Assembly (NCBI GenBank): GCA_033002965.1
Contig: JAURVB010012639.1
Span: 62,001 to 126,000, forward strand
Direction of reading: 5' to 3'
Length of the DNA: 64,000 nucleotides
From: Piper betle
Taxonomy: Eukaryota; Streptophyta; Magnoliopsida; Piperales; Piperaceae
Notes under the pieces: generated by a model
What the model was told of the DNA's origin: nothing
The model's database searches: none
Seen by the model: the letters and a program-made list of their open reading frames with translations, nothing else
Made by a program: the position numbers and the translations under genes
Shown: piece after piece, positions 23,090 through 35,144 of the stretch
Layout of the letters: the number at the start of each line of letters is the position of its first letter
How positions within the stretch are numbered: the stretch's first letter is position 1

Positions 23090-26000
23090 ATGGAACCAAT
23101 TAGAGAAATTCAAAAGATGAGCAGTTCGGGGCGAGCCAGCTCTTCTGTATGGAGGAGCAATGTGCCGGATGTTTTCTCCAAGTCTTCTCGTGATGAAGAT
23201 GATGAGGAAGCCCTCAAGTGGGCAGCTCTGGAAAAGCTGCCCACTTACGATCGTCTGAGGAAAGGATTTTTGACGACCCCAGCTGGTGAGCTGCGGGAAA
23301 TTGAAATTGAAAAACTCAGCTATCAAGAGAAGAAGATTTTGCTGGACAGGTTGATCAGGGTCGCCGAGGAGGATAATGAGAAGTTTCTACTCAAGTTGAA
23401 GAATCGTATCGATCAGTAAGACCCATCTGCTTTCATGTCCTTCACATCTAGCAGCATAATTACACTAACTAGTTTCTTTATGCTTTTTTCTCTTTTCATT
23501 GTCAATGAAATTCCAGAGTTGGTATCGACCTTCCAACTATTGAAGTCCGGTTCGAGGATCTGAATGTGGAAGCACAGGTCTATATAGGTAGCAGAGCCAC
23601 GCCTACAGTCTTCAATTACACGGCAAACTTAGTAGAGGTAAGCAAGGGAACTAGAAATTAGGTCCTACTCGGATCTTCTTTTTATCGAGCTCGTGTATTT
23701 AAATTTTCGTTTTAATCTTGAAGGGCATCCTGAACAGCCTCCATATTCGTCAAACTCGAAAAAAACCGTTCACAATCCTTCAAAATATTAGTGGTATCGT
23801 CAAACCCAGCAGGTAAGCACAATTTGGAGTATGTCAAATGAGAATAGATTTGTTTCTAACATTCTGGTAATAACTGTCTTCTGTGCCAATTTCAGGCTTA
23901 CTTTGCTTTTAGGTCCTCCAAGCTCTGGCAAAACCACATTACTTTTAGCTTTGGCTGGTAAACTTAGTAATAGCCTCAAGGTAATCACACTTAATGTTTT
24001 TTCAGTATTTCAATTTCCAGTTTGATCTTTAGCTTAATTTGATGATTTGATGAAATTCGTGCTATTGTCTCAAATTGTGTCCTGACTGTCATAAATGGTG
24101 AAAACCATCAGGTAGGTGGGAAAGTAACCTACAATGGCCATGAGATGAATGAATTTGTCCCTCAGAGGACTGCTGCTTATATTAGTCAGTATGATCTCCA
24201 TCTAGGAGAATTGACAGTGAGGGAAACCTTGGCTTTCTCGGCAAGATGTCAAGGTGTTGGAACTGATTATGGTAAGTTCTTTCACCAAAACTTTGTCGTA
24301 GATTTGGGGCTTGTTTTTAGGGTTTTACAATTCTATTTTATCTGTCCATTGGCAGTATCTTATTTTATTTGCCTTAACTATAGATATGTTGGTAGAGCTG
24401 TCTAGAAGAGAAAAAGCAGCAAATATTAAACCAGACCCCGACATTGATGCCTTCATGAAGGTAATAAATGAGAGTTTGGAGTATGTTTTTTTGGCTGTAG
24501 ATGATGACATTGATGGCCGGATATATATAAAGTATCCGTGAGTAGGTTATATTATGATAGAATTTCTGCATAGAAGTAGGCTGCAAAGATGTTAAGGAAG
24601 AATTTCGTAGAATAGTGCTGGAAAATCTGAAATACACCTTTTATTGTGACATATGTTTATGTCCTCAAGTTTTTTGATCCTTTTAGCTTCTTAAAATGAA
24701 TGAATCTTAGGCTGAAGCAGGTTTTATATACCATATTTTACTATGTTTAAGTGCAAAAAGCATGATAAGTATACCTGATTTGAACATCCATAACTACAGG
24801 CAGTAGCAATTCAAGGACAGGAAACCAGTGTTGTTACAGATTACATTCTGAAGGTATTGCTCTGGAGATGAAAGAACATGAAAGTTCAGCACATCAAAGA
24901 GATCAAAAGAAAGCAATAACTTTTACATTTCGATTGTTTCATTATGCAGATTCTAGGACTGGAAATATGTGCTGATACTATGGTCGGGGATGAAATGAGG
25001 AGAGGAATATCTGGAGGACAGAGGAAACGTGTTACAACAGGTGGTAACATACAAAATGCAAACAATTACAAGATCAATCAAATGTCTATGAAAAACTTCT
25101 ATTTGAAAAAGGTTCTGAATAAAGCAAGCGTATACTTTCAGGAGAGATGCTTGTAGGGCCTGCAAGAGCATTATTCATGGACGAAATATCAACTGGTTTA
25201 GATAGCTCTACTACCTACCAAATAATAAAATCCTTGAGCCAATCCATACATATCCTTAACAGAACTGCAGTCATCTCTCTTCTTCAGCCAGCCCCAGAAA
25301 CATACGAGTTATTTGATGACATAATTCTCCTATCTGAGGGGCAGATTGTTTATCAAGGACCTCGTGAGCACGTTCTTGAGTTTTTTGAGTCGATGGGCTT
25401 CAGATGTCCAGAGAGAAAAGGTGTCGCAGATTTCCTGCAAGAGGTAAAATCCGCCAGATGGTTTTTTCTTCTTCTTCAGAATATTGCGCATGATAAGCTT
25501 AACAGGTCTTCATGTTCGTCTACTTCTTAGGTGACATCTAAGAAGGATCAAGAACAGTACTGGATAAACAAAGATGAACAATATAGGTTCATTCCTGTAA
25601 AAGAATTTGCAGATGCATTCCTTTCTTTCCATGTTGGCAAGAACCTTGGGGAAGAGCTGTCCAGTCCATATGACAAAAGCAAAAGCCATCCAGCTGCTTT
25701 GACAAATTCACGATATGGTATTAGCAAAAAGGAACTACTAAGAACCTGTTTCGCTCGAGAGTTTTTGTTATTGAAAAGGAACTCCTTCGCAAACATCTTC
25801 AAAATGTTTCAAGTAGGCACAAGATTACATACTTTTAAGTTCCAAAGTATTCTGAGGACCTGAAGACTTATTGTTTCGTATAACAGCTTGTAGGTCTTGG
25901 TTTGATCTCAACAACCGTGTTCATTAGATCTCACATGCACCACCGCACGGTACAGGATGGAGGGATTTATATGGGTGCTTTATATTTCACCCATTTGATT

Positions 26001-29000
26001 ATTATGTTCAATGGATTTTCGGATCTTGCTTTAGCCATTCTCAGGCTTCCTGTCTTCTACAAGCAGAGAGACCACTTATTTTTTCCTGCATGGGCTTATA
26101 CTCTGCCAGCATGGATTCTAACTGTTCCCATATCAATTATAGAAGCTGGTATTTGGATTTCTTTAAGCTATTATCCAACTGGTCTTGATCCAAATGCTGG
26201 GAGGTAAATTTTAAATCAAGGATGCAAAATGCTATTTTCACTTACTGTTGTTTAGCATGTTCATGGTGTACATTGTTAAACTTGCAGGTTCTTCAGGCAA
26301 TATATTTTACTTTTTATTCTCAATCAGATGGCCGCATGCCTTTTCAGATTTGTAGCTTCCTTGGGTAGGACTATGCTCATTGGAAATACATTTGGGACTT
26401 TCTCACTGGTAGTGATTCAGGCTGTGGGCGGGTTTGTTGTGGCTAGAGGTATTTATGCTATTTGTGCTCTTGACAACATGTAGATGGTTAGAATAATGGT
26501 GTAGAGTAAGTCATTAGCAATCTATCTGATTGTCGTTTGTTCAGATATTTTTTGAAGTGTGACTATGTTTGTTTATATCCATTTGTTAGTTTGCTAAGGT
26601 TAGTTGGAATTTTTAATTCGAATTATGTACATAGTTGAACATTTATTTTATAGAAGTAAAAGGTAATCAATGAAATTATCACTTCTTCATCTCCTTCTTT
26701 TCATGTTCCTTTTTCTCACATCTCTTCCTCTGCATGGCCATTTTGCTTAGCCAATACTTCATTTTGACACTAAATCTAAGAATCTCGGTTTTGTAATTGG
26801 TTGGCATATATCTCACAGCTGACCAGGGTAGGAATCAGGCCTCCCAGTCTTTGGTCTAATTTCCATAATTTGTTTGCTTTGGTTTCTATTCCTGGTTTAA
26901 CTCATTTGGTATTTGTTACTGGGATTATATTATAAGAACATGATCCATACAATTAGTCTCGAGAATAGTATATTTGTAGACTAGAAGAAGGCATTTCACA
27001 TGATAAGTTGTAATGGACGGTTTAATGATGCAGTGCATTCACATAATATCCTTTACTATTACAAAAGTTAAACATTTTACTAGCATGGGAGTTTTGGAAA
27101 CACCAAGGAATAAGATGCATTGCATTTACTTGAGTATTTATAGTTTAGTTTAATTTATAAGCCTATAAATATAGGCCCATTTCATTGTAAAAAAAAAGGT
27201 TTTCGGATGATTTGAGAATGGTCGAGAGCCCTTTTTATCTTTCATCTTTTGTTATTTGGAGTAGTTGTTAATTTAGCAATTCCCATGAAAAGTTGCATCA
27301 AATTGGTTATCGAGAGCTTATTCTACATGAAATTGCTAGAAGCTTTGGTTTGGATAGGCCTGCTTCTTGCTAAATTTCATTGTAGGGTGACTCTCGACGA
27401 CAATCGTGCATCAAATTGGTTATCAGAGCCTAGGTTCTTGATTCTGTGGTGTACCTGTTAACTAACAGTTGTCCCCTCGATGATCCACCATGATGCATCA
27501 AATTTGAGTCTAGGTTTTTAATTTTGTGGTGTACATGTCAACCGCCTCGACTGTCCGGTGACATTCTATCCCCACCCAACACTACTGCCTCTTGTCCTCT
27601 TGACTTCGCACATTCTATCCTCCCAACCACTGCAGACAATTGTCCAGCAAGATATTTTCCATTTATTCAAAAAAGGAGCAGAACAATGCAGACAATTGTC
27701 CCTTTGATTGTCTGCAATATCCTTTTCATATTCCATAAATAAAAATAAATAAATAAAGGAAGAGAAAACATAGTTTTCATTGATAATTTTCAGTTATGGC
27801 TGCTGACTCTCTGGTTTCAACTAGTTGCTTTCGTGCTCTTACCCTCAAATTTCAAGTAGTTGCTTTCGTGCTCTTACCCTCAAGGATTATCATCCTATAG
27901 AACTCTAGGACGAGCTTTCTCAAGAAGGAGAGTTTCCAATGTAAAACATCTACAGTTATCAAAGAGTCACTTTTACACCACATATCGAGGAGACACCTTG
28001 AAATAATTGTAGGAGAATATGAAGAGTCACCTTATGAACTCGAGGACAATTTCTTTTCAAAAAGGGAGTCTGATATTTATTACTTTAAAAGCTAAACCTT
28101 TTACTAGTACGAGAGTTTTGGAAAGACGAAGGTATAAGATGTATTGTATTTATTAGGGTATTTATAGTTCAGTTTAATTTGTAAGCCTATAAATATAAGG
28201 TATTTCTTTATAAAAAAAATTTTAGATGAATTGAGAACCGGCAATAGCCTTTTTATTTTTATCTTTTGTTATGGAAGAGTTGTTAATTTAGTAATTCTCA
28301 CAGTAAGTTGTATCAAATTGGTTATCTAAGCCTATTTTGTATGAAATTGCTAGAAACTTTGGTTTTGGATAAACTTTCTTCTAACTAAATTTCATTGCAA
28401 GTTGTCTCTCGAGGATAACCGTGCATTATTTAATACTATCTAATTTTGTATCAGGGGATATAAAAATATGGTGGAAATGGGGTTATTGGATATCACCAAT
28501 AATGTATGGGCAAAACGCATTATCAGTCAACGAGTTCCTTGGACATAAATGGAGACATGTGAGGATCTTCGAAGAGACTAAGACTTTTTTGTTGGCCAAT
28601 AAAATCATTCATTTGCTGATTAGCTTCCCATTTAGATTCCTGCAGGAACGAATCAGACATTGGGCTATCAAGTGCTGAAGGCACGGGGAGTCTTCCCACA
28701 CGGCTATTGGTTCTGGATCAGCATTGTTGCTCTACTTGGGCACATAATCATCTTTAATATTGGTTATATTTTGGCTCTCACTTTTCTTAATCGTAAGTGA
28801 TGTATGTGTGGCAGAAAGCACTAAAAAATTCTTTTTCACTCCATATTACAAGTTAGCTGAACGCTTTTGTTAAATATGGTGCAGCATTAGGAGAGCGTCA
28901 AGTGTTTATATCTGAGGAGGATTGGAATGAGAAGAATGTTTCTCAGACAAAGACAACTGTTGGGGTTTCTTCCTCAACACTGAGCTTGTCAGGTAAATGT

Positions 29001-32000
29001 TCTTTGTTAATACACTGAATGTTTAAATACACTTCACATTGCATTGTCCTATTACAAAATTTTACTTCGTTCAGAAACAGAGGAGGGAAATATGGATGTA
29101 CAAGAACCCACTACTTCACACAGTGGAATTGAGAATGTGAATGGAAACCGGAAGAGGGGAATGGTTCTACCATTTCAACCTCTCTCTCATCATTTAATGA
29201 GGTCAAATACTCTGTTGACATGCCTCAGGTATTGAAGTTTTTAATGAATGATTAATTATGACATGTTGAGTTTTTGTTGATAAGTACTCACTGATCTCAC
29301 CGATATTACTTTCAAGGAAATGAAAAACCAAGGTGTTGAGGCAAATAAACTGTTACTCTTGAAGGGGGTGAGTGGATCATTCAGGCCAGGTGTTCTTACT
29401 GCTCTGATGGGAGTTAGTGGAGCAGGCAAAACCACTTTGATGGATGTTTTGGCTGGAAGGAAGACTAGTGGATATATAGAGGGAACCATAACAATCTCAG
29501 GGTACCCTAAGAAACAAGAAACATTTGCTAGGATTTCTGGATACTGCGAGCAAAATGATATACACTCCCCAAATGTTACAATTTTTGAGTCCCTCGCATA
29601 CTCAGCCTGGCTTCGTTTACCTAGTGAAGTGGATAAAACAACTAGAGAGGTCAGTATGGTGTGGAAAATTTACTTGTTTTTTTATATAACTAATTTTGAT
29701 TTATTTTTGTCACTGTCTTAATATTTTTCAATAAACACGCATCCTGTAATGCATGCATGTTAAGAAAAATTTCGAAGGTGTCTTTTCAGAAAGGATTATT
29801 TGTTTAGGTGATGTGGGAATTTCTATTCGGTACTGGAGACAAATATCAAATACTAAGACCAACTGTCGATGTTCAAATCCCACTGTAAGCCGAGAAGGAA
29901 AAGTGAAAATAAAATTTCAATTTGTTCTCAGATGATTTTGTTTGAATGATTTAAAAGTGAACGCAGTCAATCACTTGACACACTATGTACCATAAATTAG
30001 TCAAGATATGGTTAAGATGATGATTGGCCACTTTTCTTTTCTTTATTTCTCTCTTTGGAAATATTTCTCTCTAAGACTGCCAAGTTTCTTCAGATGTTCA
30101 TTGAGGAGGTGATGGAGCTTGTGGAGCTAGCACAAATAAGAAATGCCATAGTTGGATTGCCTGGTGTTGATGGGCTGTCAATCGAACAAAGAAAAAGGTT
30201 GACTATTGCTGTTGAGCTAGTTGCAAACCCATCGATAATATTTATGGATGAGCCTACCTCAGGACTGGATGCAAGGGCAGCTGCTATTGTGATGCGAACT
30301 GTAAGAAATACTGTGGACACTGGAAGAACTGTGGTCTGCACAATTCATCAGCCCAGCATCGATATCTTCGAGGCCTTTGACGAGGTTTGATTAGAATTAT
30401 TTTTAGTTTTCTTTGATCTTTTAATTAACTCTACCAACTCCTATATTTATGATCTTGCAGCTCTTCTTACTGAAGCGAGGAGGTGAGGAAATATATGTAG
30501 GACCTTTGGGACGTAATTCGTGTCATCTCATCGAATATTTTGAGGTAGGCCACAGGTTTATATTCACATCAAAAGTAAACGATAGATTGCTTGGTGAATC
30601 TAATGAAATCAAATTGAAAAAAAATCAGGCTATTAACGGAGTTGCAAAGATAAAAGATGGCCATAATCCTGCAGCATGGATGTTGGAAGTCACAACCCCT
30701 GCTCAAGAGGAGATTCTGGGAGTTGATTTTGCTGAAATATATATGAACTCGGAACAGTATAGGTAGTTTGGTAGCAATCTTATTGGAAGCAAATTGCTAC
30801 TATGCCTTTTATGTAATTGGCACTTGCATTCTAAATTCATTGCAGGAGAAATAAGGCGCTTATCCAGGAACTAAGCCAACCACCTCCTGGTTCACAAGAA
30901 CTTAACTTTTCCACTAAATTTTCGCAACCTTTTCGAGTACAGTGCATAGCTTGCTTGTGGAAGCAACACCGTTCGTATTGGAAAAACCCATCTTACAATG
31001 CAGTGAGGCTATTGTTTACAATCTTCGTAGCCATAGTATTTGGTAGCATTTACTGGGATCTTGGATCTAAGAAGTAAAGTCCTTCTTTCTAGCATATAAC
31101 CTTCTATTGCAGAGCTAAATTGTTTGGCATCACTAAATATTGTTCTCTATAACAGGAGCAAGCAACAGGACCTGTTCAATGCACTTGGATCCTTGTTCAC
31201 TTCTTTACTATTCTTGAGTATCCTAAATGTTTCTACAGTACAGCCAGTGGTTTCAGTTGAAAGAGCCGTTTTTTATAGAGAGAGGCTGCTGGAATGTACA
31301 CTGCTTTCCTTATGCTTTTGGCCAGGTGATAACTTTTCATTCATCTCCTATGCTATTTAAGTGATGAGAACATTTGCTAACTAATCTACAGATTTATGCT
31401 ATCTGTGTACTTTTTTCAGGTTATAATAGAACTCCCGTATGTGTTTGTTCAAGTTTTGTCATATTCGCTCATAGTGTATGCAATGATGGGATTTGATTGG
31501 GATGCTGGCAAGTTATTTTGGTACATCTACTTCACATACTTCACATTATTGTATTACACATTCTATGGAATGATGACAATAGGCATCACACCCAGCCAAC
31601 CAATGGCTGCCATTATTTCCACGGCATTCTATGGACTATGGAATCTCTTCTGTGGCTTCGTAATCCCCAGAAAGGTTGGTCATCCTAAATTCATCCTGTT
31701 TTTGTCTACATTTCATGGCTTTTCTTTTGTGAATCTCACAACACCACAAATGAATGCAATCCCATTTTTTCTTGAGCAGAGGCTACCTCGCTTTTGGAAA
31801 TGGTGTTACTGGACGGACCCATTGGCCTGGACTTTGTATGGGCTGATCATATCACAGTATAAAGACGTGCATGATAAACTGGAAAATGGGGAGGAGTTGG
31901 TCCACTTCCTCGAGAGCTATTTCGGATACAGGAAAGGTTTCTTGGCATTGATTGCTGTTGTTGTTCCTGCATTTGCAATAGTATTTGCAGTTGTCTTTGC

Positions 32001-32037
32001 CTTGTCCATCAAACTGTTGAACTTCCAGAGAAGATGA
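23090..32037 (+). pseudogene. ABCG (PDR-type) transporter copy 2, all exons present, frameshifted
   Basis: Same 24-exon structure as copy 1: 23090-23415, 23517-23637, 23724-23812, 23896-23980, 24112-24271, 24384-24460, 24800-24853, 24950-25040, 25142-25443, 25531-25812, 25887-26203, 26288-26448, 28455-28558, 28636-28792, 28885-28992, 29075-29228, 29317-29649, 30094-30384, 30461-30544, 30629-30762, 30846-31073, 31156-31325, 31420-31674, 31780-32037. Exon lengths equal copy 1 except exon 1 (+6), exon 16 (154, one base short of frame), exon 22 (170, two short) and exon 24 (258, intact with its final helix). Both Walker A motifs ([18 protein letters not shown]), both signatures ([16 protein letters not shown]) and both FMDE motifs are intact. 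An in-frame TGA precedes the ATG. The deletions in exon 16 (near 29185-29195) and exon 22 (near 31284 and 31305) would truncate the protein after the first half. All are single-base losses, so assembly error is a live alternative to decay. Confidence 0.85.
27042..28428 (+). mobile_element. Small non-coding LTR element (TRIM-like) in intron 12 of copy 2
   Basis: Two matching LTRs of about 360 bp lie at 27042-27413 and 28071-28428; both contain 'agtttaatt(t)', 'aagcctataaatata' and 'gttgttaattta'. A primer-binding-site-like TTGGTTATCAGAGCC follows the left LTR (27417-27431), close to the initiator tRNA-Met complement, with one extra T. A purine tract AAAAAGGGAG precedes the right LTR. The inside is only about 660 bp with no coding domain, so it is non-autonomous. 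Intron 12 is 2006 bp here against 529 bp in copy 1, which fits the insertion. I could not find a clean target duplication. Confidence 0.75.
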
Positions 32038-32156
32038 AAGCCTTGCATATCTTCCTTGCCTTTAAATCAAAGAGTTGAGCTTCCAAGAACTTCCAGAGAA
32101 GATGAAAGCCTTGCATATCTTCCTTGCCTTTATAAATCAAAGAGTTGAGCTTCCAG
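32021..32156 (+). repeat. 68-bp tandem duplication spanning the stop codon of copy 2
   Basis: ACTTCCAGAGAAGATGAAAG begins at 32021 and again at 32089. The unit carries the last codons, the stop and about 50 bp of 3' flank. A third partial echo (TTCCAGAGAAGATGAA) ends the second unit. Confidence 0.9.
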
Positions 32157-32164
32157 AGAAGATG

Positions 32165-32530
32165 AACTAGCTCAGTGATTATTGGCTTCTTCTACCAGCA
32201 CTGTGATAAAATTTTCACCCTCTATGTAGTAGACCCACTGATACAGTTATGAATAAATTTAGTTTACCATTTATAAATAAAATTTTCACCTTTATATGTC
32301 GGAGAAAGTATCTCATTTTGGAAATTTCGTAACTATGAGCCTTTCCTTTGAAAATTTCGTCACTCCAGAAAATTTCACAGAAATTTGATTGTGGCAATGG
32401 TGGTGCCCAAATCTCCAACCAACAGAGGAGATTCAGGTTCTCCCAATATAACCAAAAAAACACAGGAATAAACTTTATTTAATTATATTTTTTGTGGATA
32501 TAATCAGTTAAGAAATAAAATCTCTTCTTA
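32165..32530. other. 3' flank of copy 2
   Basis: No gene seen. The block 'aaattttcacc' with flanking 'tttataaata' is duplicated near 32210 and 32281. Confidence 0.5.
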
Positions 32531-32534
32531 ATGT

Positions 32535-32808
32535 ATCTCTGGTGTTGGCTGGGCTGGTTTGGACTGATGGACGTTACATATACTTATACTCAGCGGAGTT
32601 ATTTTCCTTTCATATTTTTACTTATATTTGATATGTTTTAATACATATTTAATAATATCTTTTATTATCAAGATGTCAAACAAGTTATTTTAATTTATAT
32701 TATTGATCTAATCTTATAAACTAAAAACTTTAGATATGACTTGACTCGATCTAGATATGGTTCGATTCGATCGTAATTCTTAGGTAAACTGAAATCAAGG
32801 TTATATGT
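32535..32808 (+). mobile_element. 3'-end fragment of the gypsy LTR family
   Basis: Collinear with 8020-8290: 'tatatttgatatgtttt', 'catatttaataatatctttt', 'atcaagatgtcaaacaagtt', 'atatgacttgactcgat' and 'cttaggtaaactgaaatca'. The terminal TACA has decayed to TATA. Truncated at its 5' side. Confidence 0.6.
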
Positions 32809-33142
32809 GCTTTAGATCTTTTAACTTATATTAGCCACAACTTCTATTTAGAATAATTTAGTATGTTCCATTACTTAAAATACACAAAGATTAATATAAA
32901 TATATATAATTAGGAAAGCTATGAATTTTCAAATCATTATAATATTTTTAATCTTAATTATCAAAATAATTATAATAAAAATTAATTTTAAAACATTGTA
33001 AGTAGTATATTTTTAAAAAATCCAGAATTTGGTCATATCATACGGAAGTCTAAAGAAGATAAAAATTTATCAACCTCCTATTTCCATATTCTAAGTCCCA
33101 TGGATATAGACCTTACTATGCAGGACTCAAAAAAATATTTAA
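32809..33142. other. AT-rich spacer
   Basis: Nothing recognised. Confidence 0.5.
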
Positions 33143-33413
33143 AGTAGAGGTGTAGCTCTTATAAACTATGTGTGGTATAATTCACCTTAATTTTTTCGTC
33201 ATTTTGTCTTATAATTACTTGTAACTTAAGCTAATACGCCTCTAATTTTGCTATGGATCATAAATAAATTATGAGTTGTTTCTCTGAGACCATTGTCAAG
33301 GAATAATATGCATTCAATGTGTTTGTAATTGAAACTATAGCATCATCTTATTATAAGAGCTCAACATAAAAATTATTCATTGTAACACTCAATCACGGTA
33401 CACAAGAAATGTG
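33143..33413 (+). repeat. Spacer block shared with 20683-20960
   Basis: Counterpart of the block between copies 1 and 2. Similarity runs along the full 270 bp with scattered substitutions, and the next shared block (33755-33810) keeps the same order as in the first spacer. Confidence 0.75.
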
Positions 33414-33996
33414 CAGACAATTTTTGTTCTTATGACTCAAGATAAATTCACACAATAAATTCTCTAAAATATAATTTTTTTTTTCATGTTTTATTATTCG
33501 TACATTCAAATTAATGATATGTAAATGTAGCCCATTTTCTCTTTTGGACATCTCAGACATCTTGAGGTGAAAATAGAGCCAAATTTTCAAGTTTTAAAAA
33601 TTTCAAACTTATATGCTTATATTTTCTAATATTCAGAGTCCATAGGGTTCCATGAAAAGATAAATAAGGTCCATCATGTGGAGTAAAAAACTCCATTGTA
33701 TAGAACAGATTAAAAATAAACGGTTGTAAAAAATGATTGTAATTTCTCATAAAATATATATGGACATGATAACACAAAAAATAAAATTTTGGCATGAACA
33801 AATGCTAACATGCTACTTGTTAGTTTTAACTTCAAATAGTGAATGGAAAACTTATTTCAATTAGCTAGAATAAACTTTTCCCATTTTAAGTCATACTTTT
33901 AATATATCCAAGTTCAGGAAATAATAAATCAAAAGTATGATAAGGATCATATGATGCAATTTAATATTCCTCCAAACATGCATGATTCTAAAATTT
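33414..33996. other. AT-rich spacer before copy 3
   Basis: No gene seen; contains the second block (33755-33810) shared with 22096-22165. Confidence 0.5.
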
Positions 33997-34488
33997 CATA
34001 TCATCTTCCAAACATAGGAACTAGTGTGTGTGGAAGTGTATATATATATATATATTAGGGAGAGGCTATATTTCAGCACAACCATCTTGGCTGTGCTGAC
34101 GGCGGCCGACGCATTGCTACCACCTTGGCCGACGCGACGCTACCCCCTTGGCCGACGCGACGCTACCCCCTTGACCCGCCCGTCGCCGCCCCCAACCGAC
34201 AGGGCGGCGATGTAACCCTCGCGGCGACGGGGCGGCAGATCTAACCGCCCCGCCTCTTCCCTGCCAGCCCGCCGCCCAGTCGTCAGGCGACACCACCGCC
34301 ACCCTGTCCCCCGCCCGCCACCCCGCCACGCGATGCCCCCCTCGGCCCCCGCCCGCCATCCCGCCGCGCCGCGCCCCCTCCCTTGGCGGCGCCGGTGGCC
34401 TAATTTTTTTTTTATCTTGGCCATTGGATGTTAATCCAACGACCAAGATTAAACTCCAGCACACAGCCAAGATGGGAAAAACTTTTTC

Positions 34489-34547
<59 letters not shown>

Positions 34548-34605
34548 GATCATTTCTGTGAGCAAGGGGCCATATCATCTTCCAACACAGGAAACTAGTG
34601 TGTGT
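33997..34605. mobile_element. GC-rich inserted element with inverted terminal motif, in a (TA)n context
   Basis: A strikingly GC-rich core (about 34095-34400) sits in AT-rich DNA. CCATCTTGGCTGTGCTG at 34082-34098 faces CAGCACACAGCCAAGATGG at 34457-34475 as an inverted repeat. Outside it lie (TA)n tracts at both ends, and a 35-bp direct repeat (CATATCATCTTCCAA and on) at 33997-34031 and 34571-34605. The core has three units of about 24 bp containing TTGGCCGACGCGACGCTAC. This looks like a TIR element carrying foreign GC-rich DNA. The open frames in it are GC-rich shadows, and no transposase is present. Confidence 0.5.
34491..34544. repeat. (AT)n microsatellite
   Basis: About 27 uninterrupted AT units. 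Confidence 0.95.
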
Positions 34606-34919
34606 ACGTATCGTATCAGTTGTGTCAGCAAGGGACCAGATGATCTCTATTTTCTTGGCCCAAGCTCTTATCTGGGCGACCTTATTTGGATCTATCCATT
34701 TTTAAACCACCTTCCTCCTTCCCGCCAAATTTGAGTGCGGCCAGATCTGATCGTTGGCCGTTAAGTGTTTTCTTTGCCGGATCAGACCGCTAAATTTTTT
34801 GTTTTAACAAAAATAAAAATGGCATGGCAGGTCAGCCAGATCCGGCCGACCAGATCACGGGCTGATTTTGATATTTCCGGTTGATTTTCTGTTTCACATG
34901 AGTTGCCCAAGTGACCGGA
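34606..34919. other. Flank upstream of copy 3
   Basis: No exon seen. Contains repeated GATC-rich words (CCAGATC, GGCCAGATCTGATC). No RY box or clear TATA box comparable to copies 1 and 2 was found. Confidence 0.45.
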
Positions 34920-34921
34920 TA

Positions 34922-34981
34922 TCATCGGGTGAGGGGAGGTAGGATGGAACCAATTAGAGAAGTTCAAGTGATTAGCAGTTA
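34922..34981 (+). pseudogene. Stub of an ABCG first exon
   Basis: The 60 bp 'tcatcgggtgaggggaggtaggATGG...' match the leader and first codons of copy 2 (23069-23128), giving MEPIREVQVISS from an ATG at 34944. The match then stops. The real first exon of copy 3 begins only 164 bp further on, so this is an extra copy of the exon 1 start. Confidence 0.75.
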
Positions 34982-35144
34982 TCCAATCTTGGGCTTTCAT
35001 GTCAAGTGCCTGCGAAGTGTTTGTGAGTCTACTTCAAACCTTTCATGAAATGGAGAGCTGGGCATGCAGCTGAGCTCTGGTGAATTCATGGGCTGCTCTT
35101 GATTTTTGATGTCTGATCGGCTGTGACTGGAGGGGTGAGACAGG

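Noticed and set aside
34117..34578. 153-codon minus-strand open frame
   Set aside because: Gly/Arg-rich product of a GC-rich inserted element ending in a run of Tyr-Ile from the (TA)n tract.
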